From Liolophura sinensis (taxonomy: Eukaryota > Mollusca > Polyplacophora > Chitonida > Chitonidae), in the NCBI RefSeq assembly GCF_032854445.1, contig NC_088305.1, forward strand, positions 27,616,628 through 27,680,627: a DNA stretch of 64,000 bases, given 5' to 3'. Of the stretch, positions 36,230-46,165 are shown in pieces. The notes beneath the pieces were generated by a model, which saw only the letters and a program-made list of their open reading frames with translations, made no database searches and had not been told where the DNA came from. A program made the translations under genes and the position numbers. How positions within the stretch are numbered: the first letter of the stretch is position 1; each line of letters starts with the position of its first letter.

Positions 36230-36460
36230 AGGGCTTCCGTGGACGAGGTGGTTAGCACTGCGCAATGACCCAGGAGTGTCTCACCAATGCGTCGCTGTGA
36301 GTTCAAACTCAACTAATGCTGGCTCCCTCTCTGGCCGAACGTGTGAATTTCTTCCAACAGCCTGCGGATGGTCGTGGGTTTTCACCTGGATCTGAGACTG
36401 CCGATGTGTAAGTGAAATACTCTTGTGTACTGCGTAAAACACTAATGAAATAAATAAATC
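36230..36460 (+). mobile_element. SINE family A, near full length, diverged
   Basis: Head GGCTTCCGTGGACGAGGTGG, B box GAGTTCAAACTC, tail GTACTGCGTAAAACACTAAT and AAATAAATAAAT. Confidence 0.75.
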
Positions 36461-37059
36461 CAGACTTCCCATTCCCAGTTCGACAGCTGCAGTTCCGGAA
36501 CAGTGTTCGAAAATGAAAAAAAAACCACCAAAAAACACGATAATATCAAGAACAAAACACATCAACAAAATGAGGCTGTACTTATAGTTCTTCATTTGCA
36601 GCCGCACTGTCGTCGCTCTTGTGGTAATATTTGCTATACTGTCATCTTTTATATTTCAGATGAAAAAAGTTAACGTGAACAGCAAACACAGGTTATCATG
36701 AACAGATTGCACGGCTTCCGTGACAAGATATAAAATTCAAACTGAGCGGAAAGGCAAGACGTGGTAAAAAGCGTTAAGATTCCCAAAACATAACAAGGCA
36801 AATTTATTTTAAATTTATAACCAACCGTACCGTTTCGTTGCATAATATGTCTTAACGATTATGTCACTTGGGATTCATGTTTGTTGCCGTGGAAACGACT
36901 TCTTTGTACTGATTTTCTTCAATGTTGACATCTGCATCAATCCGTAACAAAAACGTCACTTTTTATCTAAATTAGGTTTCTAGCTTGTACGTAACCACTG
37001 CCTTGGTTCCAGAACCGAATGCCATAGCGCACCTGTTCTGAAGGTGTAGCAGCCTTTGC

Positions 37060-37755
37060 AATATGACCAAAACACATCAACACTGAAGTTATTGTAAGGA
37101 CAAACAGCCCTTCCACTATCTCCAAAACACATCAACACTGAAGTTATTGTAAGGACAAACAGCCCTTCCACTATCTCCCAAACACATCAACACTGAAGTT
37201 ATTGTAAGGACAAACAGCCCTTCCACTATCTCCAAAACACATCAGCACCGAAGTTATTGTAAGAACAAACAGCCCTTCCACTATGTCCACAACACATCAA
37301 CACTGAAGTTATTGTAAGGACAAACAGCCCTTCCACTATGTCCAAAACACATCAACACCGAAGCTGTTGTAAGGACAAACAGCCCTTCCACTATGCCCAC
37401 AACACATCAGAACTGAAGTTATGGTAAGGACAAACAGCCCTTCCACTATGTCCAAAACACATCAACACCGAAGCTATTGTAAGGACAAACAGCCCTTCCA
37501 CTATGTCCAAAACACATCAACACTGAAGTTGTTGTAAGGACAAACAGCCTTTCCACTATGTCCAAAACACATCAACACTGTAGTTATGGTAAGGACAAAC
37601 AGCCCTTCCACTATGTCCACAACACATCAACACTGAAGTTATGGTAAGGACAAATAGCCCTTCCACTATGTCCAAAACACATCAACACCGAAGCTATTGT
37701 AAGGACAAACAGCCTTTCCACTATGTCCACAACACATCAGCACTGAACTTATTGT
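37060..37755 (+). repeat. 55-bp minisatellite, about 12-13 copies
   Basis: Unit AAGTTATTGTAAGGACAAAC then AGCCCTTCCACTATGTCC and AAAACACATCAACACTG. Variants (CCGAAGCTATTG, TCCACAACAC) recur in a mixed order. Confidence 0.95.
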
Positions 37756-37773
37756 GCATTGAGGATAAACAGA

Positions 37774-37936
37774 CTTTTATTTATTTATTTGTTTATTGAC
37801 TGACTGATTGATTTATTTGATTGATGTTTTACGCCGTATGCAAGAATATTTTACTTATACGACGGCGGCCAGAATCATGGTGAGAGGAAACCGGGCAGAT
37901 CGCGGGGAAAACCCACGACCATCCGCAGGTTGTTGC
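37774..37936 (-). mobile_element. SINE family A, 3' half
   Basis: TTGATTGATGTTTTACGCCG, ACGACGGCGGCCAGAATCAT, CACGACCATCCGCAGGTTG. Confidence 0.85.
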
Positions 37937-38322
37937 CACACCGAAAGAGTGAGCGAATGGATTAACAGATAAGTACATACATGCAGGAATAAATGTATGG
38001 AAGACTGAATCGATAAATGATGTTGTAAGATACATGAATTTTTTAAATGAACGTATGACTGAATGAATACGAAAATAAAGGTGTTGGGGTTCTCGTTGTG
38101 TTGTTGCATCATTGCAATGCTGTAGCCATCTAAGGTCTGTTAGTAGACTCAAGTTCATTTAGCCGACTATACCACAAGCAGACAACAACAACGTAGGCCT
38201 AACTGAGTCATTTCACAAAAGTGAAAACTGTGTAATGCTTAGTCAGTTTACCATAACCGATTATGTTGTCACAATCTATAACAATAACACTGGTTGAATT
38301 AACGAGGATCACTTTTATTTCT

Positions 38323-38482
38323 GTCTTTATTTATTTGATTGGTTTTTTATGTCGCATTCAAGAATATATCACTTATACGACGGCGGCCACCTTTGTGGTG
38401 GGAGGAAATCGTTCAGAGCTTGGGGGAAAGCCACGACCATCCGCAAGATGCTGTACACTTTCTCACGTGCAACAGGAGAGGG
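38323..38482 (-). mobile_element. SINE family A, 3' half
   Basis: TTTATTTGATTGGTTTTTTA, TATACGACGGCGGCCACCTT, CACGACCATCCGCAAGATGC. Confidence 0.8.
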
Positions 38483-39796
38483 TTCGTTTTTAGACCAGTT
38501 TCAAGCTATAGATGTATTTTATTACGACCGGTATGTATAAATAACAAAAAAGCCGATAATTTCTTCTTCTTTTGTGTTTGTGTTTTTGACGCTGTTTGTA
38601 AACGAAGGGCGACAACTCTCGTGACCAAATGTAAAACACTAACAACGGAAGCGCTTCGGTTGTTCATGAGTTTCAAGGGGAGTATTGAATTTTAGAGTTG
38701 CTGCTGCAAAATGGAAAACTGAGTTGCACTTGACTATAATACCTAAAAGCCCTAGGCAACGTTCGCTCATGGATCGCGCATGTTAACAATATAATACATT
38801 GAAAGCGAATAAAAGGTGTACTAAATCAAATACGATCTCCCTTTCTTTCGACCGCGTATTGCAAAACATACAACGCCCAACGACCTGTGCGGCAGAACAG
38901 AAGTTTCATGAAACTAACTGCTTCATTACAACACAATACCGTGCCTGGCAGGTGAAGTTCATTCGACGTCTCCTTTCATCCACAGGCTACACTACAAGTG
39001 GGGGTAGGCCTACACCAGCCCAAAAAGTCAATCTTCGACCATTTCTCTAAATAGATGTATAGCGACTTGAGCGAGTGGATGGTCGATGGTAAACCTCGGA
39101 TAAAACTCATCACTCGATGATTAACTCAAAGACAGATACATGTCAGAGGGACATCTGGAAGTCTTAACTTTATGTACATGTCAGACTTTTAAACAGCAGC
39201 GCATTTTTCCCGTCGGCAATATATCTGTTCTTTCTTGTGCTAGAAGCTGATTTATTTCTATTTTTTTCAAATCAATACGGAGAACTTCAAAAACAGGACA
39301 GATAACGTTATCGAATTTGCTTCCTGTCAATCACCTCCGGACGAGGCTTTGGATGTTTGGGTCAAATGCAAGACAAAAAAAAAACTATGGCTAAAGCTGA
39401 ATGTTTTCTTTGTGAAACAACTTGGATAAATATCGGTGTCAACTAGTTAGCCTGCTATGGTTAGCCCTTAGACAATTTGTGAATCCGGCAACTTAGGCTC
39501 CCTGTAGTGCCGCGTTGGCCGAGTTTGCTAAAGCACCACCCTCGTAAGCGGATCTGGTTCAAACGGGAGTCGGGCTACATAAACTACCCTTAAATTTGAT
39601 AACTCTCTGCGCATAAGTGGTAAGCGTGAGGTCACGTCTTTGTCTGAGTATACTGGGTTGATGGTGTAGCACTATTCGAAGCTGCGAGTCTTTCCAAAAA
39701 GAACATGCAACGAAGTATTTACCCTATTACAGATAATGTAGGGCGTCCGGGATGTGGCAGTCTATGAGAACACATGTATATACCGAACTCCATCAC
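38483..39796. other. No firm feature apart from a tRNA-like scrap
   Basis: Unique DNA; nothing coding recognised. Confidence 0.5.
39502..39576 (+). other. tRNA-like segment (probably an orphan SINE head)
   Basis: GCCGCGTTGGCCGAGTTTGC has an A box like those of Leu/Ser tRNAs and GGTTCAAACG is B-box-like. Stem pairing is poor. Confidence 0.35.
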
Positions 39797-39832
39797 TGAT
39801 GATGATGATGATGACGACGACGACGGTGACGG

Positions 39833-39876
<44 letters not shown>

Positions 39877-39878
39877 GT

Positions 39879-39910
<32 letters not shown>

Positions 39911-39928
39911 TGATGATGATGATGATCA
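39797..39928. repeat. GAT/GAC trinucleotide microsatellite
   Basis: About 130 bp of GATGATGAT and GACGACGAC blocks. Apparent poly-Asp, poly-Met and poly-His ORFs are artefacts of the repeat. Confidence 0.95.
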
Positions 39929-40299
39929 CTACCTACTGGCATATGGAAGAGTGATGATTTATTCCGCCTGTTCATGCACTCCAGGTTCCCCCAGCCATAA
40001 ACTACACTACTATAATGCAAGTAAACAATCTTTGAACAGGCCTATATACATATACATACATATACAGTCCAAGGTCGTGTTCAATCAAGCAATGGTAGAC
40101 TGTCAGTTGATTGTAACCATGATAGTTACAAAAACCATGGTATTTACAAAACCATGGTAGTTACAAACCCATGGTTGTTAACCCATCACGCTAGCAAAGG
40201 GCTTTCCTTTAAATCTCTCGGCGTTCTTTGACAATAGAGAAGGCAGAATGATCCACAAAGCCCACGTTCTATGGACGTTCTATGTTGGTGTAAAGAAAT

Positions 40300-41925
40300 T
40301 GATATGCTGGTTTCTCTGTTCTATTCAACGAATAAAGTATTTGTTTCCCTGTTCTTTTCAGGTGCTTTGATTTGATGTGAAAATGCTTGTGTCCCTGTTC
40401 TGTTCTGATGTTTTGAGTAGGGGACAAAGTACTTGTTCCCCTCTTCCATTCTGATGTTTTGATTAGAGAACAAAACGCTTGTTTCCCTGTTCTATTCTGA
40501 TGTTTTGAGTAGGGGACAAAGTACTTGTTCCCCTCTTCCATTCTGATGTTTTGAGTAGAGTACAAAGTACTTGAGTCCCTGTTCTATTCTGATATTTTGA
40601 GTTGAGGACAAAGCGTTTGTTTCCCTGCTCCATTGTGATGTTTTGAGTAGAGGACAAAGCGAGTGTTTCCTTGCTCCATTATGATGTCTTGAGTAGAGGA
40701 CAAAGCGCTTGCCCGCTCTTCCATTCTGATGTTTAGAGGACAAAACGCTTGTTTCCCTGCTACATTCAGATTTTCGAGCAGAGGACAAAGCATTTGTTTC
40801 CTTGCTCCATTGTGATGCTTTGAGTTGAGGACAAAGCGCTTGTGTCCCTGCTCCATTGTGATGTTTTGAGTAGAGGACAAAGCGTTTGTTTCCTTGCTCC
40901 ATTGTGATGTTTTGAATAGAGGACAAATCGCTTGTTTCCCTGCTTCATTGTGATGTTTTGCGTATAGGACAAAGCGTTTGTTTCCCTGCTCCATTGTGAT
41001 GTTTTGAGTAGAGGACGAAGCCCCTGTGTCCCTGTTCTATTTTGATGTTTTGAGTAGAGGACAAAGCGCTTGCGTCCCTGCTCCATTCTGATGTTTTGAG
41101 TAGAGGACAAAGCCCCTGTGTCCCTCCTCCATTCTGATGTTTTGAGTAGAGGACGAAGCCCCTGTGTCCCTCCTCCATTGTGATGTTTTGAGTAGAGGAC
41201 AAAGCACTTGTGTCCCTGCTCCATTGTGATGTTTTGAGTAGAGGACGAAGCCCCTGTGTCCCTGCTCCATTGTGATGTTTTGAATAGAGGACAAAACGCT
41301 TGTTTCCCTGCTCCATTGTGATGTTTTGAGTAGAGGACAAAGCGCTTGTCCCCCTCTTCCATTCTGATGTTTTGACTAGAGAACAAAACGCTTGTTTCCC
41401 TGTTCTATTATGATGCTTTGAGTAGAGGACAAAGCGTTTGTTTCCCTGCTCCATTGTAATGTTTTGAGTAGAGGACAAAGCGCTTGTTTCCTGCTTCATT
41501 GTGATGTTTTGAGTAGAGGACAAAGCCCCTATGTCCGTTTTCTATTATGATACGTTGAGTTGAGGACAAAGCGTTTGTTTCCCTCCTTCATTGTGATGTT
41601 TTGAGTAGAGGGCAAAGCGCTTGCGTCCCTGCTGCATTGTGATGTTTTGAGTAGAGAACAAAACGCTTGTTTGCCTGCTCCATTGTGATGTTTTGAGTAG
41701 AGGACAAAGCGCTTGTGTCCCTGCTCCATTGTGATGTTTTGAGTAGAGGACAAAGCGCTTGTGTCCCTGCTCCATTGTGATGATTTGAGTTGAGAGCAAA
41801 GCGCTTGTGTCCCTGTTCCATTCTGTTGTTTTGAGTAGAGGACAAAGCGCTTGTGTCCCTGATCCATTCAGATTTTTGAGAAGAGGGTAGAATGTTTCCG
41901 TTCCCTGTTCTACACAGAAACCATG
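40300..41925. repeat. 46-bp satellite, about 35 copies
   Basis: Unit TGATGTTTTGAGTAGAGGAC then AAAGCGCTTGTGTCCCTGCT and CCATTG. Divergence is greatest at the two edges. The unit length is not a multiple of three and contains no stop in any minus-strand frame, so several long overlapping minus-strand ORFs arise. Confidence 0.95.
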
Positions 41926-42042
41926 AAATAAAATTTGAAACTGCTCGTGCCGACTTTCAAGGGCAACAAACATGCCAATTATAACTCAAAATGAAATCAA
42001 ATGATCAAATTCAACTTATTGTTGTAAAACATTTATTAATAT

Positions 42043-42755
42043 GTGTCAATTTCATGAATCTCGAACAGCTTGGCAGAGTCAATTCCACGAATCTTGTACA
42101 GCTTGGCAGAGCCAATTCCACGAATCTCGTACAGCTTGGCAGGGTCAATTCCATGATTGTCGTACAGCTTGGCAGAGTCAATTCCATGAATCTCGTACAG
42201 CTTGGCAGAGCCAATTCCATGAATCTCGAACAGCTTGGTAGAGTCAATTCCACGAATCTTGTACAGCTGGGCAGAGCCAATTCCACGAATCTCGTACAGC
42301 TTGGCAGGGTCAATTCCATGATTGTCGTACAGCTTGGCAGAGTCAATTCCATGAATCTCGTACAGCTTGGCAGGGTCAATTCCATGAATCTCGTACAGCT
42401 TGGCAGAGCCAATTCCATGAATCTCGTACAGCTTGGTAGAGTCAATTCCATGAATCTCGTACAGCTTGGCAGAGTCAATTCCATGAATTTCGTACAGCTT
42501 GGCAGAGCCAATTCCATGAATCTCGTACAGCTTGGCGGAGCCAATTCCATGAATCTCGTACAGCTTGGCAGAGTCAATTCCATGAATCTTGTACAGCTTG
42601 GCAGAGTCAACTCCATGAATCTCGTACAGCTTGGCGGAGCCAATTCCATGAATCTCAAACAGCTTGGTAGAGTCAATTCCATGAATCTCGTACAGCTTGG
42701 CAGAGTCAATTCCATGAATCTCGTACAGCTTGGCGGAGCCAATTCCACGAATCAA
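42043..42755. repeat. 33-bp satellite, about 21 copies
   Basis: Unit CAGCTTGGCAGAGTCAATTC then CATGAATCTCGTA. As 33 is divisible by three, one plus frame (271 codons, NSMNLVQLGRV repeated) and two minus frames (over 230 codons) stay open. No start context, splice site or known motif supports a gene. Confidence 0.95.
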
Positions 42756-42756
42756 C

Positions 42757-43075
42757 CCACACAGTCACACACTGACACCAGACACGACAACCCACCCACA
42801 AAATGACACCAATCATGACGCCCCACCCAGTCACACATTGACACCTGGCATAACGCCACACCCAGTCACACAATGACACCAGTCATGACGCCCCACACAG
42901 CCACAGAGTGAAAGCAGACATGACGCCCCACCCAGTCACACATTGACACCTGGCATAACGCCCCACCCAGTCACACATTGACACCAGTCATGACGCCCCA
43001 CCCAGTCATACATTGACACCAAACATGACGCCCCACACAATCACACATTGACACCAGATGTGACCACTGGGTGGG
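42757..43075. repeat. ~35-bp satellite related to SINE C core
   Basis: Unit ACACCAGTCATGACGCCCCA then CCCAGTCACACATTG, about 9 copies. Its reverse complement (GTGACTGGGTGGGGCGTCAT then GACTGGTGT) matches the SINE family C core. Confidence 0.9.
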
Positions 43076-43447
43076 TTGCCATATCTATTGGCCGTACATT
43101 GTGACTGATTGAGGTGTCGTGTCTGGTGTACCTCTGGTGTTTGGAGTCTGTACACTTGGACCTTTGTCGGATTTTACCTTTTGAGAGATATCAGCCCCGT
43201 CTGAGCACGTGTTCAAGTTCAAAAATCACTTATGAAGTTCCTAAAATTAATAAAAAACTTACATTTAAGTTTGTCAATTTTAAAATCATTTTATCTCTGT
43301 AAATAGTTAATGTACGATATTTACTGAAAAGCGATTATTTGAGCCGTTCTTAATAAGTGTGTTAGCGAGAATGGATTTTTTTTCCCCTAAGTCTTCTGTA
43401 CAGCCTCTTTAATCGATAAATACGGCATCACCCAACTGTTTCTTTTC

Positions 43448-43545
43448 TAGGAATCAATACACCTCAGTGAACAGCTCAATCAATACACCTCAGTGAACAG
43501 CTCAATCAATACACCTCAGTGAACAGCTCAATCAATACACTTACT
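43448..43545 (+). repeat. 26-bp tandem repeat, about 4 copies
   Basis: CAATACACCTCAGTGAACAG then CTCAAT. Confidence 0.9.
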
Positions 43546-43860
43546 GAAATTCATATTCATACATTATATCATAATTATTAAAGGAGAAGAAAACATAAAA
43601 ATGATGCCAAAATCAGATGAAATAGTGTCAAAACATAGTTTGCAAATATGATCTTTAATATTTTGGGGGATTTTTTTTCAAGGGAAAAGGTATTTGAAAA
43701 TATTTTTGTATGGTGGGTATTTGTTACCAACTTTTGTTATTTATCGTTGTTGCATGATAATTTTGTAAATAAGGATGTGATGCTTGTCTAATAAATTTGT
43801 TTCAATCTAAATTTTTTGTTTACATCCAAACATATGCATTTAACCTAAATTATGATAATA

Positions 43861-44948
43861 CACTCTTCAAAAAAAGAAACGCAAAATGAAATTAAAAAAT
43901 GATACTTACAGTTTAGTACACATATGTTAACTCAAACAGTTTTGTAGGGTTGCACATTGTTACTGGAATGTTTCCGAAGATCATCCTTGACCAAACGCAA
44001 CCAAAAATGATTTTGAACGGGTTTGTCAATTAGGGTTGTTATGATGTGCGTTGATGTCGTGCAGCACGAAGTTCAGGTACAATGATTGTTTGTCACGTGC
44101 AAAACATGAGTACAGCATGTGACTATAAAAGACCCAAGGGAATCTCACAATTTTATCCAATATCTTTGCAAGTACTGTACACGAAAATGGGACGTCTCAA
44201 CGCTGCCGATCGAAATCAGGCAATTGGTAGAGACCGTGTCTACAGACGACGTTACGAACGTTTTGCTCCTCACTGCATCAAACAGGTGGACAGATTCGGT
44301 GGAGGGAGTGTTATGGTATGGGGAGCGATCTCATACACCCGCAGGTAGGAGCTTGTGCTTGTCCAAGGCAATCTGACGGCCAATCGATACATCGACCAGA
44401 TTCTCTGCCCGCACGTCCTTCGCCTTGTTGTCCTTCAACGGCAGCTCCTCCAGCAGAACAACGCCAGGCCCCACACAGCACGTGCCACCGTGGACTACCT
44501 GGTCAATAACAACATCAATACCCTTCCCTGGCCCTCCAAATCCCCGGATCTAAACCCAATCGAACACCTTTGGGATCAGATCGATAGACGGGTGCGTCGA
44601 CGTCGTATTCCACCACAGAATCTTCAACAGTTGTTCCACATGCTGCAGGACGAATGGAGAAGGATTCCACAACAAAACATCCAACGACTGATTCGATCTG
44701 TACCCAGGAGGTGTCGGGCAGTGGTAGCAGCTGGAGGTGGTCATACGAGGTACTGACTTCAACACTATCTGGTGGACAGCAGTAATGACTGCGATGACTG
44801 TTATTCTCATGAAATATGGACAACATAGCAATGCATTGCTCCACAAAATTTCATTCGTGTATCTTTGTTTTCCGCTGATCTACACGTCCTTGAATAACAT
44901 CAAATTTACATTGATATTTGGGTTTTGCGTTTCTTTTTTTGAAGAGTG
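43861..44948 (+). mobile_element. Tc1/mariner-like DNA transposon, internally deleted
   Basis: Terminal inverted repeats begin CACTCTTCAAAAAAAGAAAC on the left and end in the complement (GTTTC, T-run, GAAGAGTG) on the right, about 25 bp each, flanked by TA on both sides (43859-43860 and 44949-44950), the usual Tc1/mariner target duplication. The interior encodes transposase fragments in two frames. At about 1.09 kb it is shorter than an intact element because the middle of the transposase is missing. Confidence 0.9.
44187..44756 (+). pseudogene. Tc1-like transposase remnant
   Basis: The N-terminal piece (MGRLNAADRNQAIG) is the start of the helix-turn-helix DNA-binding region. It jumps straight to a segment that normally follows the first catalytic aspartate (RDRVYRRRYERF, then GGGSVMVWGAI). 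A frameshift near 44345 moves to the next frame, which continues with NLTANRYIDQIL, NARPHTA and SPDLNPIEHLWD and ends GGHTRY. The first catalytic Asp is deleted. The second, normally QQDNARPHTA, reads QQNNARPHTA. The Glu in NPIEHLWD remains. It cannot be an active transposase; mobilisation in trans is possible since both termini survive. Confidence 0.9.
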
Positions 44949-45288
44949 TATTTATGAACATATTAAAAATAAAAATATGGTCCAAATTGAGGTTTAATAC
45001 ATTTGTTAGCTCAAAAGAACAAACAAGTGCAAACATTTTTATTAAACCTGTGTTATATCCTCATTTATGACGTTATTAAACAAAGACTATAAATACCAAA
45101 ATGTGGTCCCAAATACACACCATACACAAATTATTTTCAAGTGCCTTTTTCTCATTGAGGAAAAATCGAAAAAATGTTGAAGACCACATTTAGGAATAAC
45201 TTTTCACACTCTTTCTTCTGAACAGTATGCCATTTTTATGTTTTCTCCATCTTTAACAATTTACTTAACATTTACTAGGAAGGCTTAA

Positions 45289-45521
45289 GTGATTTCACGG
45301 CCGGAACGTACGTCATTTCAAACAGACCAAGTGTTATTGAAACGATACAAGCTTACATCGGTGTTAGCATCAGAAGCAGGGGCTGTTGATAAACGGTTAT
45401 CACTCTGTTCTGTACACACACCCAAGACTGCCGGCAGGCTAAAGATGCAGGACGCCAAACTTGTATCAGTGACTCTGATATGTTTAACTGTGTTGAGTAT
45501 AACGTGCATCGCCCAAGAGTG
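45289..45521 (+). CDS. Receptor exon 1: 5' leader and signal peptide (coding from 45445)
   Basis: The ATG at 45445 has A at -3 and opens a typical secretion signal (MQDAKLVSVTLICLTVLSI and on to residue 23), followed by QEW. The exon ends in TG before GTAAGT at 45522 (phase 2). An in-frame ATG at 45289 would put 52 hydrophilic residues ahead of the hydrophobic core, so the later start is preferred. I did not locate the transcription start. The 3' end of a Tc1-like element lies about 500 bp upstream of the start codon. Confidence 0.75.
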
Positions 45522-46126
45522 GTAAGTTGAACATATAAGTCTACAGCCTATAGAGTATAACAAGAGCAGCGACGACAGTGTGATATCTGGCAAATGGTCG
45601 CTCGTAACAGGTGAAATACGGCTTCTTGTCAATTTACCTCATTTATGACTTTATTGTAACTGTTCATGGAAATGCCTCAGTAGTACAACAAATTACACGT
45701 CCCCTGGCACCATGGTTTAAGCAGAATTAGATAACAAAATATGCAGTAATGTTAGTTGCAATTTGTCACACACCAGGGTTATGCTAAAGATTATAAAAAC
45801 TCTGTACACACACCTGGATTATGCTAAAGATTATAAAAACTCTGTACACACACCTGGGTTATGCTGAGGATTATAAAAACTCTGTGACACACACCTGGGT
45901 TATACTAAAGATTATAAAAACTCTGTACACTTACCTGGGTTATGCTAAAGATTATAAAAACTCTGTACACACATCTGGGTTACGCTAAAGATTATTAAAA
46001 CTCTGTACACACACCTGGGTTATGCTAAAGATTATAAAAACTCTGTACACACACCCAATCCACGTCATACATACATACATACATACATACATACACACCT
46101 ACAAACACACACGCACACGCACACGC

Positions 46127-46165
<39 letters not shown>

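Noticed and set aside
37060-37755. CRISPR array
   Set aside because: Head-to-tail 55-bp units without unique spacers; eukaryotic minisatellite.
39774-40160. Poly-Asp frame of 128 codons
   Set aside because: GAT/GAC microsatellite; poly-His and poly-Met frames overlap it on the other frames.
40766-41386. 206-codon minus-strand frame
   Set aside because: Product of the stop-free 46-bp satellite; all three minus frames are similarly open.
41991-42806. 271-codon plus-strand frame
   Set aside because: Entirely a 33-bp satellite; equally long frames exist on the opposite strand.
45289-45444. Upstream in-frame ATG at 45289 as the receptor start
   Set aside because: It would bury the signal peptide behind 52 hydrophilic residues; the ATG at 45445 has A at -3 and gives a normal signal sequence.
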